Source of the DNA: Symsagittifera roscoffensis
Taxonomy: Eukaryota > Xenacoelomorpha > Acoela > Convolutidae
Direction of reading: 5' to 3'
DNA length: 64,000 nucleotides
NCBI RefSeq assembly: GCF_963678635.1
Contig: NC_087070.1
Coordinates: 22,431,419 to 22,495,418 of the forward strand
Under the pieces are notes generated by a model, which searched no databases, was not told the origin of the DNA, and was given only the letters and a program-made list of their open reading frames with translations. Made by a program: the position numbers and the translations under genes. This document shows positions 33,178 through 44,648 of this stretch, piece after piece (the first letter of the stretch is position 1; each line of letters starts with the position of its first letter).

Positions 33178-34899
33178 CTGAACAAACAGAACAATAAACA
33201 GTTTTTGCTCCATTGATCCCAGGTTCGATTCCATGTTGTCTCTAGTAATGTTCTTTCTATCACTGAATATTAGTTATTGAAAAAGGTTTAAATTTTAGCT
33301 ACAAAAAGTCAATGGACTGAAGTGAAAATGGAAACGGGAACAAATCCTACAATTAACACAAAAAAAATTGCATTAGTCGTGCACCGGTTCACTCAGTTGA
33401 TGTCATAATTGCCCCTGTATGTTTTTTACTTTGTCTAATTCTGTATACTATCAAACCACCCATACTGATTTTCTGTTATACTAATGTTCTGTTATTCTCA
33501 ATTACCGCTACCAGCTTCTTTGTAACCCCTCACCGAATGTTCCAAGCGGAATATGTAGAAGTAACCCAGATAGAAAGCCTATACTTTTCTGTTAAAACCA
33601 ATTCCGTTTATTTTACTGTTGAACAAAAAACTTGAATTATATCTCTGTAATTTTGAAAACGAGGACACAGAAGGGTCGTTTTCAAAATTACAGAAATATC
33701 TTATAGAAGTATCGTGTTAAAAGCCAGAAATCAAAAAATCCTGGTCCTTTTCGGGACCTTGATTACATGCAGAGTTGGCACAAAAACAAGGGCTGTTTGA
33801 AACATGCTTTAACATGTTTTAAACAGTTTTTTCCAACTGTTCTTTTTCAAAAAATATAAACAATCAGCTGATTCTGAGGAAATTTCTAGAATAAATTTGA
33901 GGATCTTGATGCGTCATATCTAGATAGATGCAAGTGGGTAATTATGCCCAGAAATTCGTCGCCTTGTATTAAGTTATTATATAAGCAATGTAGCTATCGT
34001 GAAGAAGAAAGAAAGAAAGAATAATTAGTTTCTCACCTGAAGATAATTTTTAAAAAGTTTTTTTTTGCAACTCGGAGAGGACAGCAAACGAATCTATTTG
34101 GATTGCAAAGTGCTGTCCTAAACACGAGGATATTCGAGAACCTAATAATTATAGAAGTATGGCAATGAAAGAAACAAAAACTAAATAAGCGTAGCAAAAA
34201 CGAAAACAGCAAAAATTCAAATAATAAAAATATTTCATGTTTTTACGACAGAAAAACGTCACTTAGAAAACCTGACAATTTCAGTGGTACGTATATCAGT
34301 TTAATGACAATATACACCTTAAAATTACCCGGTTCAAATTTATAAACCTGACATAATTGGCTGCAGATTGTAAAAAATTAATCGTTGTCTCTATCTGAAA
34401 CTCGCTAGTCGTAGTCCCTCTTGTTCGTTTCAAATACCAAACTTGAACTTGTTCATTTAGCGTTTACTACCTCTACTAACTGTTCCTCGTACCGTCGCCT
34501 ACTCTGATACCAAAATTGGGTGGAAGCTATTTGGATGTTCGGCACCCAACTGTGCTCAAGCAGCAGAACGTGAACAAGTCCAAGTAGGAATTTCAAACCG
34601 TCAAAGACGACTTGAAAACCGAACTATTTAACATACAATATAGCGCCCTGAACGCAACGCTGGATGGAAGCAAAAAAATTACCACTTAACTGCAAATAAA
34701 TATTTAACGATGTCTTTATAGCTTAAAATATATAAACCACGTAGATTATGAGCCATTCAGAAAAATAATCAAAGTTAAAAAACAACTGTCCTCCAGCTAA
34801 GCTGCAGTGTAATTTGCGAGGACGCCCCGAAACTATCCGATTCCCATTATCACTACAGGCACCGATGACCAATGAATTAGGTAGACAACAACAACAGAC
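33178..34899. other. PSKH1 intron 3
   Basis: This is a 1.7 kb intron. It holds a perfect 18-base inverted repeat with a 13-base loop at 33645-33693 and a short GAAA run near 34010. No other gene was seen. Confidence 0.75.
33645..33693. repeat. Perfect 18-base inverted repeat
   Basis: CTGTAATTTTGAAAACGA (33645-33662) is followed after 13 bases by its exact reverse complement (33676-33693). It lies in PSKH1 intron 3. It is short for a transposon and could be the core of an old foldback. Confidence 0.8.
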
Positions 34900-35136
34900 C
34901 TGGTGCGATGTATTCTGGGGTTCCGCAAGTGGTTCTCATCAACTGGTTCTGTCCACTCTTCCTCGAGCAACTCAGTCCGAAGTCGGTGATGATGATCTTG
35001 GAGTCATGTCCCGGGTGGTAGAATAAGAGGTTCTCTGGCTTCAGGTCTCTGTGGGTTATGCCTAACTTGTGAAGATACGCCACTCCTTCTAGTACCATAC
35101 CCATACAGTGCACGGCATCACGTTCCGTAAAGTGAC
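34900..35136 (-). CDS. PSKH1: PSKH1 exon 3 (catalytic and activation loops)
   Basis: Acceptor GTCACTTTGTAG in phase 1, donor CCAG/GTCTGT in phase 1. It codes FTERDAVHCMGMVLEGVAYL, LGITHRDLKPENLLFY, SKIIITDFGLSCSRK and MRTTCGTPEYIAP. The HRD catalytic Asp, the DFG metal-binding Asp and the start of the APE motif are all intact, so the enzyme should be active. The text is very close to vertebrate PSKH1 in this part. Confidence 0.95.
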
Positions 35137-35257
35137 CTACAAAGTGACACAAAATGCAGCTCAAATACTAAGTTAAAACCAACGTTCCAAACTTTTTTCC
35201 GTGGACCCCTTGAATATTTCCCTGCCTTCCCTAAAAAAAACTTGTTTTAGAGCAATG

Positions 35258-35688
35258 CAGGGGCGGATCTAGGATTTTCTCGAGGGGGGGGCGGATTTTC
35301 AAAAAATTTTGACGACCTTTTTTTTTTTTTAGGTCGACTAAATTGATTTTTCGAGCTCTCCCAAAGCACTGTTTTGGCCCTACTTTGGCTAAATTTTCAG
35401 CGCCGCAGGCAAATTTTTGAAAAAACAGTCAAAAAAGCCGTTTTTGGGCAATTTTTGAAAAATTTTGACGAAAAAAAATCGCGTTTTTTTTGGCGCGCGC
35501 TCCCCCTCAAAGTTAGTATATATTGGCGCCGAAGGCGCCTTTAGAAAAAATTTAGGGTCGGTCGGCCAAAAATGGATTTCTGAAAAAGTATCAAAGGGGG
35601 GACCCTTTGGGTCGGCAGGGGGTCGAATCCCTGAGGGGGGGGGGGCGTCCGCCCCCCCCGCCCCCCCCCCCCCCTAAATCCGCCCCTG
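35258..35688. mobile_element. hAT-type MITE with perfect 8-base target duplication
   Basis: The element is flanked by GAGCAATG on both sides (35250-35257 and 35689-35696). Its ends are inverted: it begins CAGGGGCGGATCTAGG and ends CCTAAATCCGCCCCTG. This end sequence resembles hAT-type MITEs found in many animals. The 431-base interior codes nothing and has long G and C runs near 35282-35290 and 35632-35673, which may be error-prone in the assembly. It lies in PSKH1 intron 2 (35137-35776). Confidence 0.9.
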
Positions 35689-35776
35689 GAGCAATGATAA
35701 AAAAAACTGTAATAAAAAAACAGCTAAAAAAACGGTTTTAGATCAGTGATCAGAAATTTGTCATAAGGCGACTAAC

Positions 35777-36005
35777 CTCTAGCAACAATTCGGTCGAACA
35801 ACTCTCCACCCGTTGCTAGTTCCATAACCAGATATGAGCGATCTCTCGTCTCTAGCACCTCATATAGCTTGACAACATTGTCATGTCTCACCCTCTGAAG
35901 CACGCTCACTTCAGCCAGAAACAGGTCACGGCCACCGCCCGGATGCATTTCGATCATCTTAATCGCGTACGGTTGCCGCGTTTTTCTGTTCTCTACCCTC
36001 ACCAC
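35777..36005 (-). CDS. PSKH1: PSKH1 exon 2 (kinase N-lobe)
   Basis: Acceptor TTTTGCATTTAG in phase 0, donor GCTAGAG/GTTAGT in phase 1. It codes VVRVENRKTRQPYAIKMIEM with the ATP-binding Lys of the AIK motif, the helix-C region (FLAEVSVLQRVRHDN) and VMELATGGELFDRIVA. The MELATGGELFDRI string is typical of PSKH1. Confidence 0.95.
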
Positions 36006-36152
36006 CTAAATGCAAAATAAACACCCACGCATTATTTTCCAGAAGACTATCTAATCCAGTAATATAGTACATAACGAATTTATCTGACGTCTTAAGTTTT
36101 TGAAATTTTTCTGACCTCGAGACTTTGAAATGGCGTTAAAATTCAAAACATA

Positions 36153-36524
36153 CAAGGCTGTCATATTGTTAACTAAAACGTTTTCAACATGTTAACATGT
36201 TAAATATATGAAAAAAAAAACACGTTAAAAACAAATTTGAGTTTTAAAATCTCTCAGTGAGTTGTTTAAAGAGAAAAGCTAGCTTTCCAGCCTTCTCGAC
36301 GCCCCAAGAATTTCGAATTTTCCATAGGTGAGTCCAAGAATTCAGAAACACCGCTCTAATGTAGCTCTGGAGGAAAGAGCAGTGGCCTAGTCGACCAATT
36401 TCTTCGATGAAATATGAAAACGACTGCATTCGAAATGAAAGCTCGAATTGTTGAAAATATTGTGTTAATAACATGTTAAATATAGGTATGTTAATAACAC
36501 CTTGTTATTAACATGACAACCCTG
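36153..36524. mobile_element. Second hAT-type MITE, in PSKH1 intron 1
   Basis: The left end reads CAAGGCTGTCATATTGTTAA; the right end, read on the opposite strand, is CAGGGTTGTCATGTTAATAA. The flanks AAAACATA (36145-36152) and AAAACAGA (36525-36532) match at seven of eight bases, as for an aged hAT target duplication. Inside the right end there is a small perfect palindrome (GTTAATAACA with its inverse, 36489-36511). No protein is coded. Confidence 0.72.
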
Positions 36525-37629
36525 AAAACAGACTTTGAAAAACTTTTGCAGTTTAAAAAATATGTTTGATTTTGGCCGTTACTCTTTGGCCTAGTCCGAT
36601 TCGACCGTTGAAGTTGCATTCACATTCCATAAGAGCAACTATTTTTACAATTCATGATATCGTGCTCTTGACGTTTTCTCGGATCATTGTCATCGCATTC
36701 CTTTACTCGTCCTCGTATTCCAAATTATGCCTGGTTATTGATGTGACTGATAGGATTTGCTTTGGTTCATTTTGATATTTATCTAGTTTTTGTATCGGTT
36801 TAACATTAAAGCAAGATTTTTAGAACTTTAAATTGCACAATATCACTTATATTTTCAGCAGTTTGGCATTGAGTAATGCAAACTCGAAAATGTAGGGATT
36901 CTGTTATATAAGGGAGAAATTGAGTAACGGAACCAAAGATTAGTAGAACATTTTTAATATTCAAAAAGCCTTTAATCACGAGTCAGAGAGCCTTTTGTTT
37001 GATCACATGAGCTAGCAAAAAATGTAACTTTGAAGCCATTAATAACTTGATTCAGATGACAGAAACGTGGAGTTTTCCAAACAGATTTTAGCAAAGAGTA
37101 CGTATCCATTTGGATTTCGGATTTTGATAACTTTTAGTCTAAGTCGGGTTTTTAGGAACAGTATCACCAAAAAAAAAAATGAAGCGCACTAATCAATAAA
37201 TACCCTGATGTTGTTAAATTGTAGCAGACTGTGCACAAACAGTGCACTGTACAGTCGGCCCATCGCAAATTTTAAAAAAAATCGAGAGGAGTTAGGGTAG
37301 TGTCCCTTAATCTTATTCTAAGCTCTGTCGAGACGAGTGTCTTAGCTTGTCGGTGGTTGTCTCAAATGAAAACATCGAAGTTTTGTAGCAATCAAACAAT
37401 TCGAACGAAATTTTCCTAATAAAAATTTGCAAGTTGGAGGGGGGAAGAAAAAGAGCAGTCTTCGGCTGTCGAGATTAGAATTATTTGCTGTTCTGATTTT
37501 CGAAGTCAAATCGAAGGTTACAGTTTAAGACGGTACACAACTACTCTTCGATTTGACTACTGTTCGATTCGATTCGAAATTAGAGCAGATTTGAATATTC
37601 CGTGCAAGCACCTTGTGGCATCTGGAAAT

Positions 37630-40600
37630 TTCAGTTTGTTGTTGGACAATCAAAATCTGTTTAAAATCAGCCTGATTCTTCAAAGGATTTTTTTCTCATT
37701 GCAAATTATCTCTCTTCCCGGCATCTCTTCAGAGTAATCTTTCCATATCACAATAAAAAATACACGTCTCAATAATACTGGTGTCAATTAAATTTTTCGA
37801 TTGCAAATCTCCGTTTGGAGCTCTTGTCGGTTATTCTGTCACCATCTCGCATACCGAAGACATTACACTTAATTCAAGCTTACTTTTCTTGAAGTTTCGA
37901 ATGCGTGTTGTTGGTTCGTCTGACGTCTTATGGTTTTATTAGAACGGGGATTCCCAAGTGTTTTATTCAAGAATTTATCCAGCTGGTGTCGATGGAAGAA
38001 AGCGCTTAATGAAAACTCCAAGCAAACAATGAACCTAGCTTACACCATGCCACTGGTCAAAATAAAAAAAAAAACTTATGGAGGTTCAATGTGTTCGCTG
38101 AAAAAGTTGAACTTCAAAGCTCAGTATGGTACAAAACCTCTCTACTGTATATCACGCTTGTAGCTCGTCAACGGCATCTCGCATATCGAAGTTAATGCAG
38201 TTCAATTGAGATTAACTTTCTAGAAATTTTGAATGCGTGATGTTAGTTCGTCCGATGTCCCATGGTGTTATTGAAAAAGGGGATTGCAACATTTTTAAGA
38301 ACAAAAATTCACCTGGTGTCGATGAAAAAATTTAGTTTCAGGAAAATTTCTCATAAAAGTATAATCAACAATCCATGAGCTTTGCTTTTATCAAACCACT
38401 GATCAAAGTTTCCATCAAGCAATTCACTGAAGTTCAACTTTTTCAGTGAAGAAGTTAAGCATTGGTCCACAGCCACTCGTCTTTGGTACACAACCAATCG
38501 TCTTTTCCACTAGTTTTTTATCTTAATTGACGTTCAATACCAAAGCAGATTCGATTGTAGAATTTAGCGTGTCGAGTGTAGAATTTAGCTTGAGGAAAAC
38601 TTCTGGCAAAATCTAATCAGAATACAACAAAAAAATTGCTTAAATCACATCACTGATCAATATTATTATCCAGCAACCTAATAACGTACTAACTTTGTTC
38701 ACTGAAAATTTTCAAATTCAATGTTCAATAGGGTACGCAACCACTTTTCTGATCTCTTTCGTACTAGTTTTATCTTATTTGATTTCAACATTCGAGCAGA
38801 TTTCAATACTCGTTGCGAGAAATTTGTGGCACCTGGGAATTTCATCATGTCAAAATCTGTTGAAAACCAGCCGGGGTCTTCAGTGTAGAAGATTTTTTTC
38901 TCAAGCAGCAAGTTATTTATCGTCCTGGCATTTTTTTCACAGTAATCCATATCACAATTAAAGATACGCATCCCAAATGATACTGGCTTCAATTGAGTTT
39001 TTCATTTGCAAATCCCCGTTCGAATTTCGTCATCGGTTATTCTGTCACCGTCTCCAATATTAAAGATGATGCATTTTATTCGAGCTTAATTTCAAGAACC
39101 TTCGAATGCGCGTTGTTAGTTCGACTGACCTCTCGTGGTATTCATGAAGATGGGGATTGCAAAAAACTTTATTCAAGAAAACATCCACCTAGTCGATGGT
39201 AGAGTTTAGCTTAAAGTTACAAGCAAAAAAATAATCAACGTACAACGTATTTAGCTTAAATTACGTCACTGATCAAAATTATTATCCAGCAATTCAAAAA
39301 CGCTCACTGATTCGGTTGAAAATCAAAGTTTAGTAAGAGTCACAACAACTGTTCGGAACTCTTTGTCACTAGTTTTATCTTGATTCACACTCACAATTGA
39401 AACAAACTTGAATAATCCTAGAAATATCATCTTGTTTTGGCGTCTGGAAATATCATCTTGTTTTGGCACGATCAAAATCTGTAGAAAACCAGCTGGAGTC
39501 TTCAGTGTAGACTTTTTTCTCACATCTGCAAGTAATTTTTCGTCCTGACATCTCTTCAACATCACAATTTTAAAATACGCATCCCCAATGATACTGGCTT
39601 CAGACTAAATTTTCATTTGCAAATCCCCGTTCGTAGCAACTCGTCGGTTATTCTAGCAACTCGTCGGTTATTCTAGCAACTCGTCGGTTATTCTAAATGT
39701 TCGTAGCAACCATCGCGCATATCAAGGAAGATGCACTTCATTCAAGCTTAATGTTGAAAAACTTTCGAAAGCGAGATGTTAGTTCAACCGCCGTCTTGTA
39801 GTGCTAATGGAAAAGGGAATTGCAAAGTGTTTCATTCACGAAAATATCCATCAAATTTCGATGGTATAAATTAGCCTAATTAAAGTTTCTAGCAAAAGCA
39901 TAATCAACATACAACGTTTTTTGCTTCAACTGAGCCAGTTACGGAAATTTTTATCAAGTAACTTATAAACCACTATTCTGAACTCTTTCCCACTAGTTTT
40001 ATCTTGATTCACTCAAATATGAAGCCAACTTGCATAATCCTTGCCAGTAGTTTGTGGCGTCTTGAAATATCATCTTGTAATTGCAAGCTCAAATCTGTAG
40101 AAAACCAGCTGGAGTCTTCAGTGTAGATTTTTTCTTACATTGCAAGATATTTCTCATCCTGGCATCTCTTCACACTAATCCATATCACCATAAAAAATAT
40201 GCATCCATAATGACACAGGCAGCGAATAAATTTTTCATTGCCAAAACTCCGTTCGTAGCTCATCGTCGGTTATTCTGTCAGAATCTCGCATATCAAAGAT
40301 ATTCCACATCATTCGAGCTGATTTTTACAAAAAAAAACTTCAAAGGCTTCTAGCTAGTTCGGCTGACGTCCCAAGCCGTTATTGAAAACTGGCATTGCAG
40401 TGTGATAACCCAGAAAACTGCCCGGTATCGATGGTAGAATTTAACTTGAATAAAACTTCTTGAAAAATTAAAACCAACTACAAAGCATTTTACTTAAAAT
40501 ACTCCACTGATCGAAATTATTATCAAGCAACTCAATAAAAATCTATGTTCTCACTGATTAAATTGAATGTCAAAATTCAATACGGTACATAACTACTCTT

Positions 40601-41050
40601 CTTTCCCACTAAATTTATCCAACTTGACGTTCAATACCAAAGCAGATCTGAATACACCTTGCAAGCATTGTATAGCAACAAGAAAAACCATCTTGTTGTT
40701 GGCACGGTCAAAATCTGTTAAAACCCGCCTCTTCAGTGTCGATTTTTTTCTCGCATCTGCAAGTTATCTCTGGAGCAGGCATGTTTTTAGAGTGATCCCT
40801 ATTACCATAATAAATAATACGCGTTTCCAATAATACTCGCGTCAAAACAAAATTTCATAGCCGACAGACTTAGCGTAAATCATGCCATCAAAATTATTAT
40901 CAGGCAACTTATTAAAAAGCAATGTTTTCGCTGAATAAGTTTGATGTCAAATCTCAGTACGGTACACAACCTCACTTCTGAATTCTTTCCGACTAGTTTT
41001 ATGTTATTTTACGTTCAATAGTGACGTTGCAAGCACTTAATGGCTTCTGG
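37630..41050. repeat. Tandem array, about 620-base period, diverged
   Basis: The marker AAAATCTGT followed by a (C)AGC and TCTTCAGTGTAG recurs near 37652, 38852, 39473, 40088 and 40710. Spacings are about 1200, 621, 615 and 622, so the first interval holds two units. A second marker, CGGTTATTCTGTCA, recurs near 37828, 39034 and 40268. Copies differ by perhaps 20-30 percent. The whole array is inside PSKH1 intron 1 and codes nothing. Confidence 0.85.
39634..39693. repeat. Three exact 20-base tandem repeats
   Basis: TAGCAACTCGTCGGTTATTC occurs three times without a mismatch at 39634, 39654 and 39674, within one unit of the larger 620-base array. Exact identity shows local slippage more recent than the array itself. 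Confidence 0.95.
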
Positions 41051-41095
41051 AAAAATTATCTTGTTGCTGGCACAAACACACAACAAACACTCAAA

Positions 41096-42298
41096 ATTCG
41101 GCATAATACACATTTATAGTAAAATAGTCAAACTGGACAACAGTTTTTGAAAACAAATGACTAGAAAAACAAACAAATAAAAAGATAGAAAATTTTATTT
41201 TTTGCACAATTTTTTTGAAATTAAAAAATAGACATAAACAAAAACGATTGTCAAGCTAGTAAATAGGGCATAATCAGCAACGATTAGCTTCAAAAAAAAA
41301 CAAACAAAACATTCAACAAGAAAATTCAAAAAAATCGAAATTATTTCTATTTTTAGCACAACATTTTTTTTAAAAAATTTCTCGCCAGGGAAGTGCCAAA
41401 GCTGTCAGCACTAAATTTTTTTGGAAGAAAAACAAGTTTTTTAACCTAAATGAGAAATTTAACAATCACTAATTCGGTCAAAATTAGACGAAAAGATTCG
41501 GCATAATACACATTTATAGTAAAATAGTCAAACTGGACAATCGTTTTTGAAGACAAATGACTAGAATAACAAACAAATAAAAAAATAGAAAATTTTGTTT
41601 TTTGCACAATTTTTTTGAAATTAAAAAAAAGGCATAAACAAAAACGATTGTCAAGCTAGTAAATAGGGCATAATCAGCAACGATTAGCTTCAAAAAAAAT
41701 AACAAACAAAACATTCAAAACGAAAATTCAAAAAAAATCGAAATTATTTCTTTTTTTAGCACAACATTTTTTTTTAAAACTTTCTTGCCAGGGAAGTGCC
41801 AAAGCTTTCAGCACTAAACTTTTTTTGGAAAAAAAACAAGTTTTTTAACCTAATTGAACAATTTAACAATCACTTAATTCGGTCAAAATTAGACGAAAAG
41901 ATTCGGCATAATACTCATTTATAGTAAAATAGTCAAACTGGACAACAGTTTTTGAAGACAAATGACTAGAAAAACAAACAAATAAAAAAATAGAAAATTT
42001 TATTTTTTGCACAATTTTTTTGAAATTAAAAAATAGGCATAAACAAAAACGATTGTCAAGCTAGTAAAGAGGGCATAATCAGCAACGATTAGCTTCAAAA
42101 AAAAATAAACAAAACATTCAAAAAAAAAACAAAAAAAAATCGAAATTATTTCTATTTTTAGCACAACATTTTTTTTTTAATTTTGTTGCCAGGGAAGTGC
42201 CAAAGCTTTCAGCACTGAATTTTGTTGGAAAAAAACAAGTTTTTTAACCTAATTGAACAATTTAACAATCACTTAATTCGGTCAAAATTAGACGAAAA
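41096..42298. repeat. Tandem array, three copies of about 400 bases
   Basis: ATTCGGCATAATAC starts at 41096, 41496 and 41901; the following 400 bases are nearly identical in all three copies (for example TAGTCAAACTGGACAA and GGGAAGTGCCAAAGCT). The array ends just left of PSKH1 exon 1. A remnant of the flanking sequence (CCGGTTTTTTCGACACTGGG near 42311) is echoed near 43464, so a degenerate relative lies upstream of the gene. Confidence 0.92.
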
Positions 42299-42589
42299 AC
42301 AAAGTTGAAGCCGGTTTTTTCGACACTGGGAAAATTTTTTGGAGATTTTAGAAGTTGTCGAATCACCACTGAAAAGTCTTTAAAATGATTTATCATTGGA
42401 ATCATTCCGATGATTGTTTGTGGTAGCTGATTTTGCACGGAAGACAAAAAAGTGAAAAAAAAAGAAACATTAAAACACCCGAATACGAAGTTCCTCGACA
42501 TTTTTCAAATGGTGGGAAAAAAACGCAACATCAATTTGCAGTCAATTTTTTCCAACAATTATGACTAAGTACAGTGAAAAACTTTTTAC

Positions 42590-42910
42590 CTTGCTGAAAC
42601 TTCCTCTGCCAATCAAAGCTTTCACTTCATATTTCTGCAGCACTCTGGGATCAAACTTGTCCCTTACAAATGGTTTTCTTCTCTGCTTCGACTGCGAACT
42701 GCTGACTCGCTCCTGATTCTGACTATCGGGAGTTTTTGTTTTCGTATCGAACTCTCTGTCTTCTAAATGTTTCTCCTTTTCTTCATTAATGGCAGTTTGT
42801 TGAGTCTCATTTTGGAAATTTAAGACATTTTTTTCGGAATTCGGGAAGATATTTTCGACATGCTTTTTGGGGTCCACGTCATCTTTCTCGTGGGATAAAG
42901 CACAGCCCAT
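42590..42910 (-). CDS. PSKH1: PSKH1 exon 1 (start, acylation signal, glycine loop)
   Basis: Serine/threonine-protein kinase H1. The start is the ATG at 42908-42910, giving MGCALSHEKDD. Gly2 and Cys3 match the dual acylation (myristate and palmitate) signal of vertebrate PSKH1, which targets it to Golgi and other membranes. A variable polar stretch rich in Glu, Gln and Ser follows, then FDPRVLQKYEVKALIGRGSF, which starts the kinase domain and glycine loop. The donor is AGCAAG/GTAAAA in phase 0. The six exons join in consistent phases to 455 codons plus stop, against 424 residues in human. Intron 1 is about 6.6 kb. Orthology rests on motif-level similarity along the whole length. Confidence 0.95.
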
Positions 42911-43564
42911 TGGCGCGGCAAAATTCCAGGGTTTCTAGATCCCTCATAAAGAACAACTTAACTACATAAAATGATACAGTTGCGACGCATGTCCAATTGT
43001 CATCAAACAATCAGGAAATCTTGAAAACGAATCTAAACGGAATTCTATTTTTTTCTGAAAAGTTGAAAACATGACTAGTAATAAACAAGGATAGCCGGTT
43101 ACTGTGCAATAAGCACAGAATGTTCCGACCATTGTCTAAAAAATACAACAACGCTTTTTTGAAATATTGTCGTTTTTTTTCGGCGTGGTGTAATAAAGGA
43201 GCTGATCAAAAATCTGGGGATAAGGTATATTCGACAGTCATAGTAAAATAAACAAATTGAAACACAATTTTTCAAAGAAAAGTGATTAGAAAAACAAAAA
43301 ATTTGAAGAGGCGCTAAAATACTCAAATTAAATTAACGTTACTCAAAAAAAACTAAGTTTTTACGCTTTAAATTAGGCTATTGTAAGCTTTTCAACAATT
43401 AAAATAAGACTGCTTGCTCGTTTTATTCCTTCGAAATATGACGAAAAATCAAAAAACTTTAAACCGGTTTTTCTCGACGCTAGTAAATTTTTTTGAAAAT
43501 TTTTTAATTGTGGTTCGAATCATGACTCCATTGTGGTTCGAACAGATAAACAAGTTCGGCTGGA
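42911..43564. other. Region upstream of PSKH1
   Basis: This should hold the PSKH1 5' UTR and promoter. A short GC-bearing patch (TTGGCGCGGC) lies directly before the start codon. No TATA element or upstream exon could be identified with confidence. Part of 43200-43500 is a degenerate relative of the 400-base array. Confidence 0.35.
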
Positions 43565-44033
43565 TTGACAACGTATCTAATGTACTATAAAAAAAAGGAG
43601 GACATGATAGAATCTATTCAAACAGATAGATTGCTGTTTGCAGGCCAAGAATTTAGTTGTTGTGTGCCAGTCGGTCATATTTGGAAGTTTGACCTTGGAC
43701 AACGCAAGAAACATGATTTTGGGGTGAAATGGAATTTCTCAAAAATTCGATTTGAGCATGTCATGCTCAAGTTTCTCGCGACAACTGAAAATATCAGAAG
43801 AAACGAACTACAATCGCGTGAAAGTAGTCGAAAAAACAGCTGGAAATTGCTATTCGCAATTTCCAGATATAAGATTATACGAGAGTAGAGCTGTCTCATT
43901 CTTAACAGAAGACAGAGTGATCGCGAGTGGAGAAGAAAGCGAATCAGTATTGAACCATGGTGAACCTACGGTGGAAAAGTGGACAGCCGAAGTCTCCCAA
44001 AGGTCCAGCCCCAAAATTCATTTCTCAAGCTGA
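43565..44033 (+). pseudogene. Coding-like frames, unrecognised, one frame change
   Basis: Frame one (43565-43888) gives text such as EFSCCVPVGHIWKFDLG and VKWNFSKIRFEHVMLKFLAT. An overlapping frame (to 44033) gives YNRVKVVEKTAGNCYSQFPD and FLTEDRVIASGEESESVLN. Composition is less biased than in surrounding DNA, which suggests a decayed protein or a host exon with a frameshift. No family is recognised and no splice sites were settled. Confidence 0.25.
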
Positions 44034-44640
44034 AACTTATTAATTTAAAACTACTCGAGTCAAACTTAATTCCCTAGTTTTTCTAGAGTTACTTGTTAAT
44101 CAAGTTCCTCAAATTCTAGAGTGTGACGGTATGTGAGTACCCAATTTAAATTTCTTGAGTTTTTTTGTTTTGTTTTGTTGAGGTAAGGAGAGTTTTAGGT
44201 TGATCCATCTGAAATGAATCAAAGTTCCACTGTCTAATAAAAAGTAACTATACGGATTGTCCGACCCTGTTTTTAACGGCGTTCGCGTGTTTTAGGTATT
44301 TTGAGACCTAGGTATGGGGACGTTCTTATTTTCTAGAGTGGGGTGGGGGGGTTTGGTAGTGGCCTTTAAGCTGTAACAAAGGTGTTAGTCTAATGTCGCA
44401 AGTGAACCGAATTGGCTCCGACCGTTTGAGATAGAAAAACACAAAAGATAGTGTCCCTGACTCTTGAGCCAATGGTTATAGGGCCCATTTTTCTTTAATC
44501 TCATATGTGACTTAAATAGGCGACTGTTACATTGCCTTGTAATCTCGTCGACTCTCCCGGTATAGTTGAAAGCCTAGAAGCAAAGACAAATACGCTCCCC
44601 GCACATAGTTTATCAGCATGAGAGGAGGCACAATTAAAAA
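44034..44640. other. No gene recognised
   Basis: The region has a more even base composition than the array that follows and a G-run (GTGGGGTGGGGGGG) near 44340. I see no exon or element end. Confidence 0.35.
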
Positions 44641-44648
44641 GAATTTCT

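Noticed and set aside
37630-42298. CRISPR-like array
   Set aside because: Repeat units are 400-620 bases with no short spacer pattern, in a eukaryotic intron. These are ordinary tandem arrays.
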